From positions 1 through 15,996 of the forward strand of contig JAPOQT010000274.1 of NCBI GenBank assembly GCA_026710525.1: a stretch of 15,996 bases of DNA, written 5' to 3'. The stretch's first letter is position 1, and the number at the start of each line of letters is the position of its first letter. A model generated the notes under the pieces. It did no database searches. It had not been told where the DNA came from and saw nothing but the letters and a program-made list of their open reading frames with translations. Shown in pieces: positions 15,790 to 15,996 of the stretch. A program made the position numbers and the translations under genes. This DNA comes from Pseudomonadota bacterium (lineage in GTDB: Bacteria > Bdellovibrionota_B > Oligoflexia > Oligoflexales > Bin106).

Positions 15790-15996
15790 CTCAAATCAAT
15801 GATCAAGGATTTCCACGCCTTCTTCATGATAGTGAAATGACAAATGATTTCTTCCTGACTTTGACATTTCAAATTTAGAACAAAACGTAACATATTGAAA
15901 CAATAGAACTTTTTTTGCTCACTCTTCTTAAAAACACACACTACAAGTCGATTATTTTTGAGTAAAACTAATTATATTTTGTAAGGTCTCTTTGAG
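15790..15996. other. Gene-free 3' end of window
   Basis: About 207 bp of AT-rich DNA with no convincing gene start. A perfect TTGACA at 15861-15866 could be a -35, but no -10 hexamer lies at the usual 16-18 bp; TAACAT occurs only at 21 bp. No terminator hairpin with a T run was found after fabH. Confidence 0.3.

Overview
The window reads as chromosome of an aerobic Gram-negative bacterium with moderate to low GC. It has a caa3-type cytochrome oxidase operon, haem bacterioferritin, FabH, a YqaA/DedA-type membrane protein and several lipoproteins. I cannot name the organism. A deep-branching proteobacterial relative (Bdellovibrionota/Oligoflexia type) fits the mix of genes, but this is only a guess. 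Stop codons behave as in the standard bacterial code (TGA ends fabH and the protease remnant; TAA ends most other genes).

Layout. The minus strand at 1-120 holds the first 40 codons of an ABC-transporter ATPase, cut by the window edge. Then come tRNA-Asp(GTC) (225-301, minus) and a YqaA-type membrane protein (482-1138, minus). A gene-free stretch of about 530 bp with several inverted repeats follows. At 1666-2097 is a free-standing ribosomal protein L24 gene with its own promoter-like -10 box. From 2260 to 6220 runs a tight ctaC-ctaD-ctaE-ctaF operon encoding a caa3-type terminal oxidase; its subunit II carries a fused cytochrome c domain.

The middle of the window (6227-11525) is the accessory and most unusual part. 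It has a 507-residue lipoprotein on the minus strand with an array of cysteines about ten residues apart (CX9C-like). Next is a 327-bp control region with dense dyads, then a decayed trypsin-family serine protease on the plus strand in which the codons of all three catalytic residues can still be read. A von Willebrand A-domain exported protein with a calcium-loop-like motif follows. The last is a 288-residue lipoprotein that appears to be a shorter paralogue of the first, lacking the cysteine array. The two lipoproteins look like a family I do not recognise. Together with the VWA protein and the dead protease they suggest a cell-surface module, but its function cannot be read from sequence.

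The last part returns to housekeeping: bacterioferritin (minus), a 435-bp divergent control region, type III glutamine synthetase (glnN-like, 740 aa) and fabH (beta-ketoacyl-ACP synthase III, TTG start). No CRISPR array, insertion sequence, integrase or attachment site was seen.
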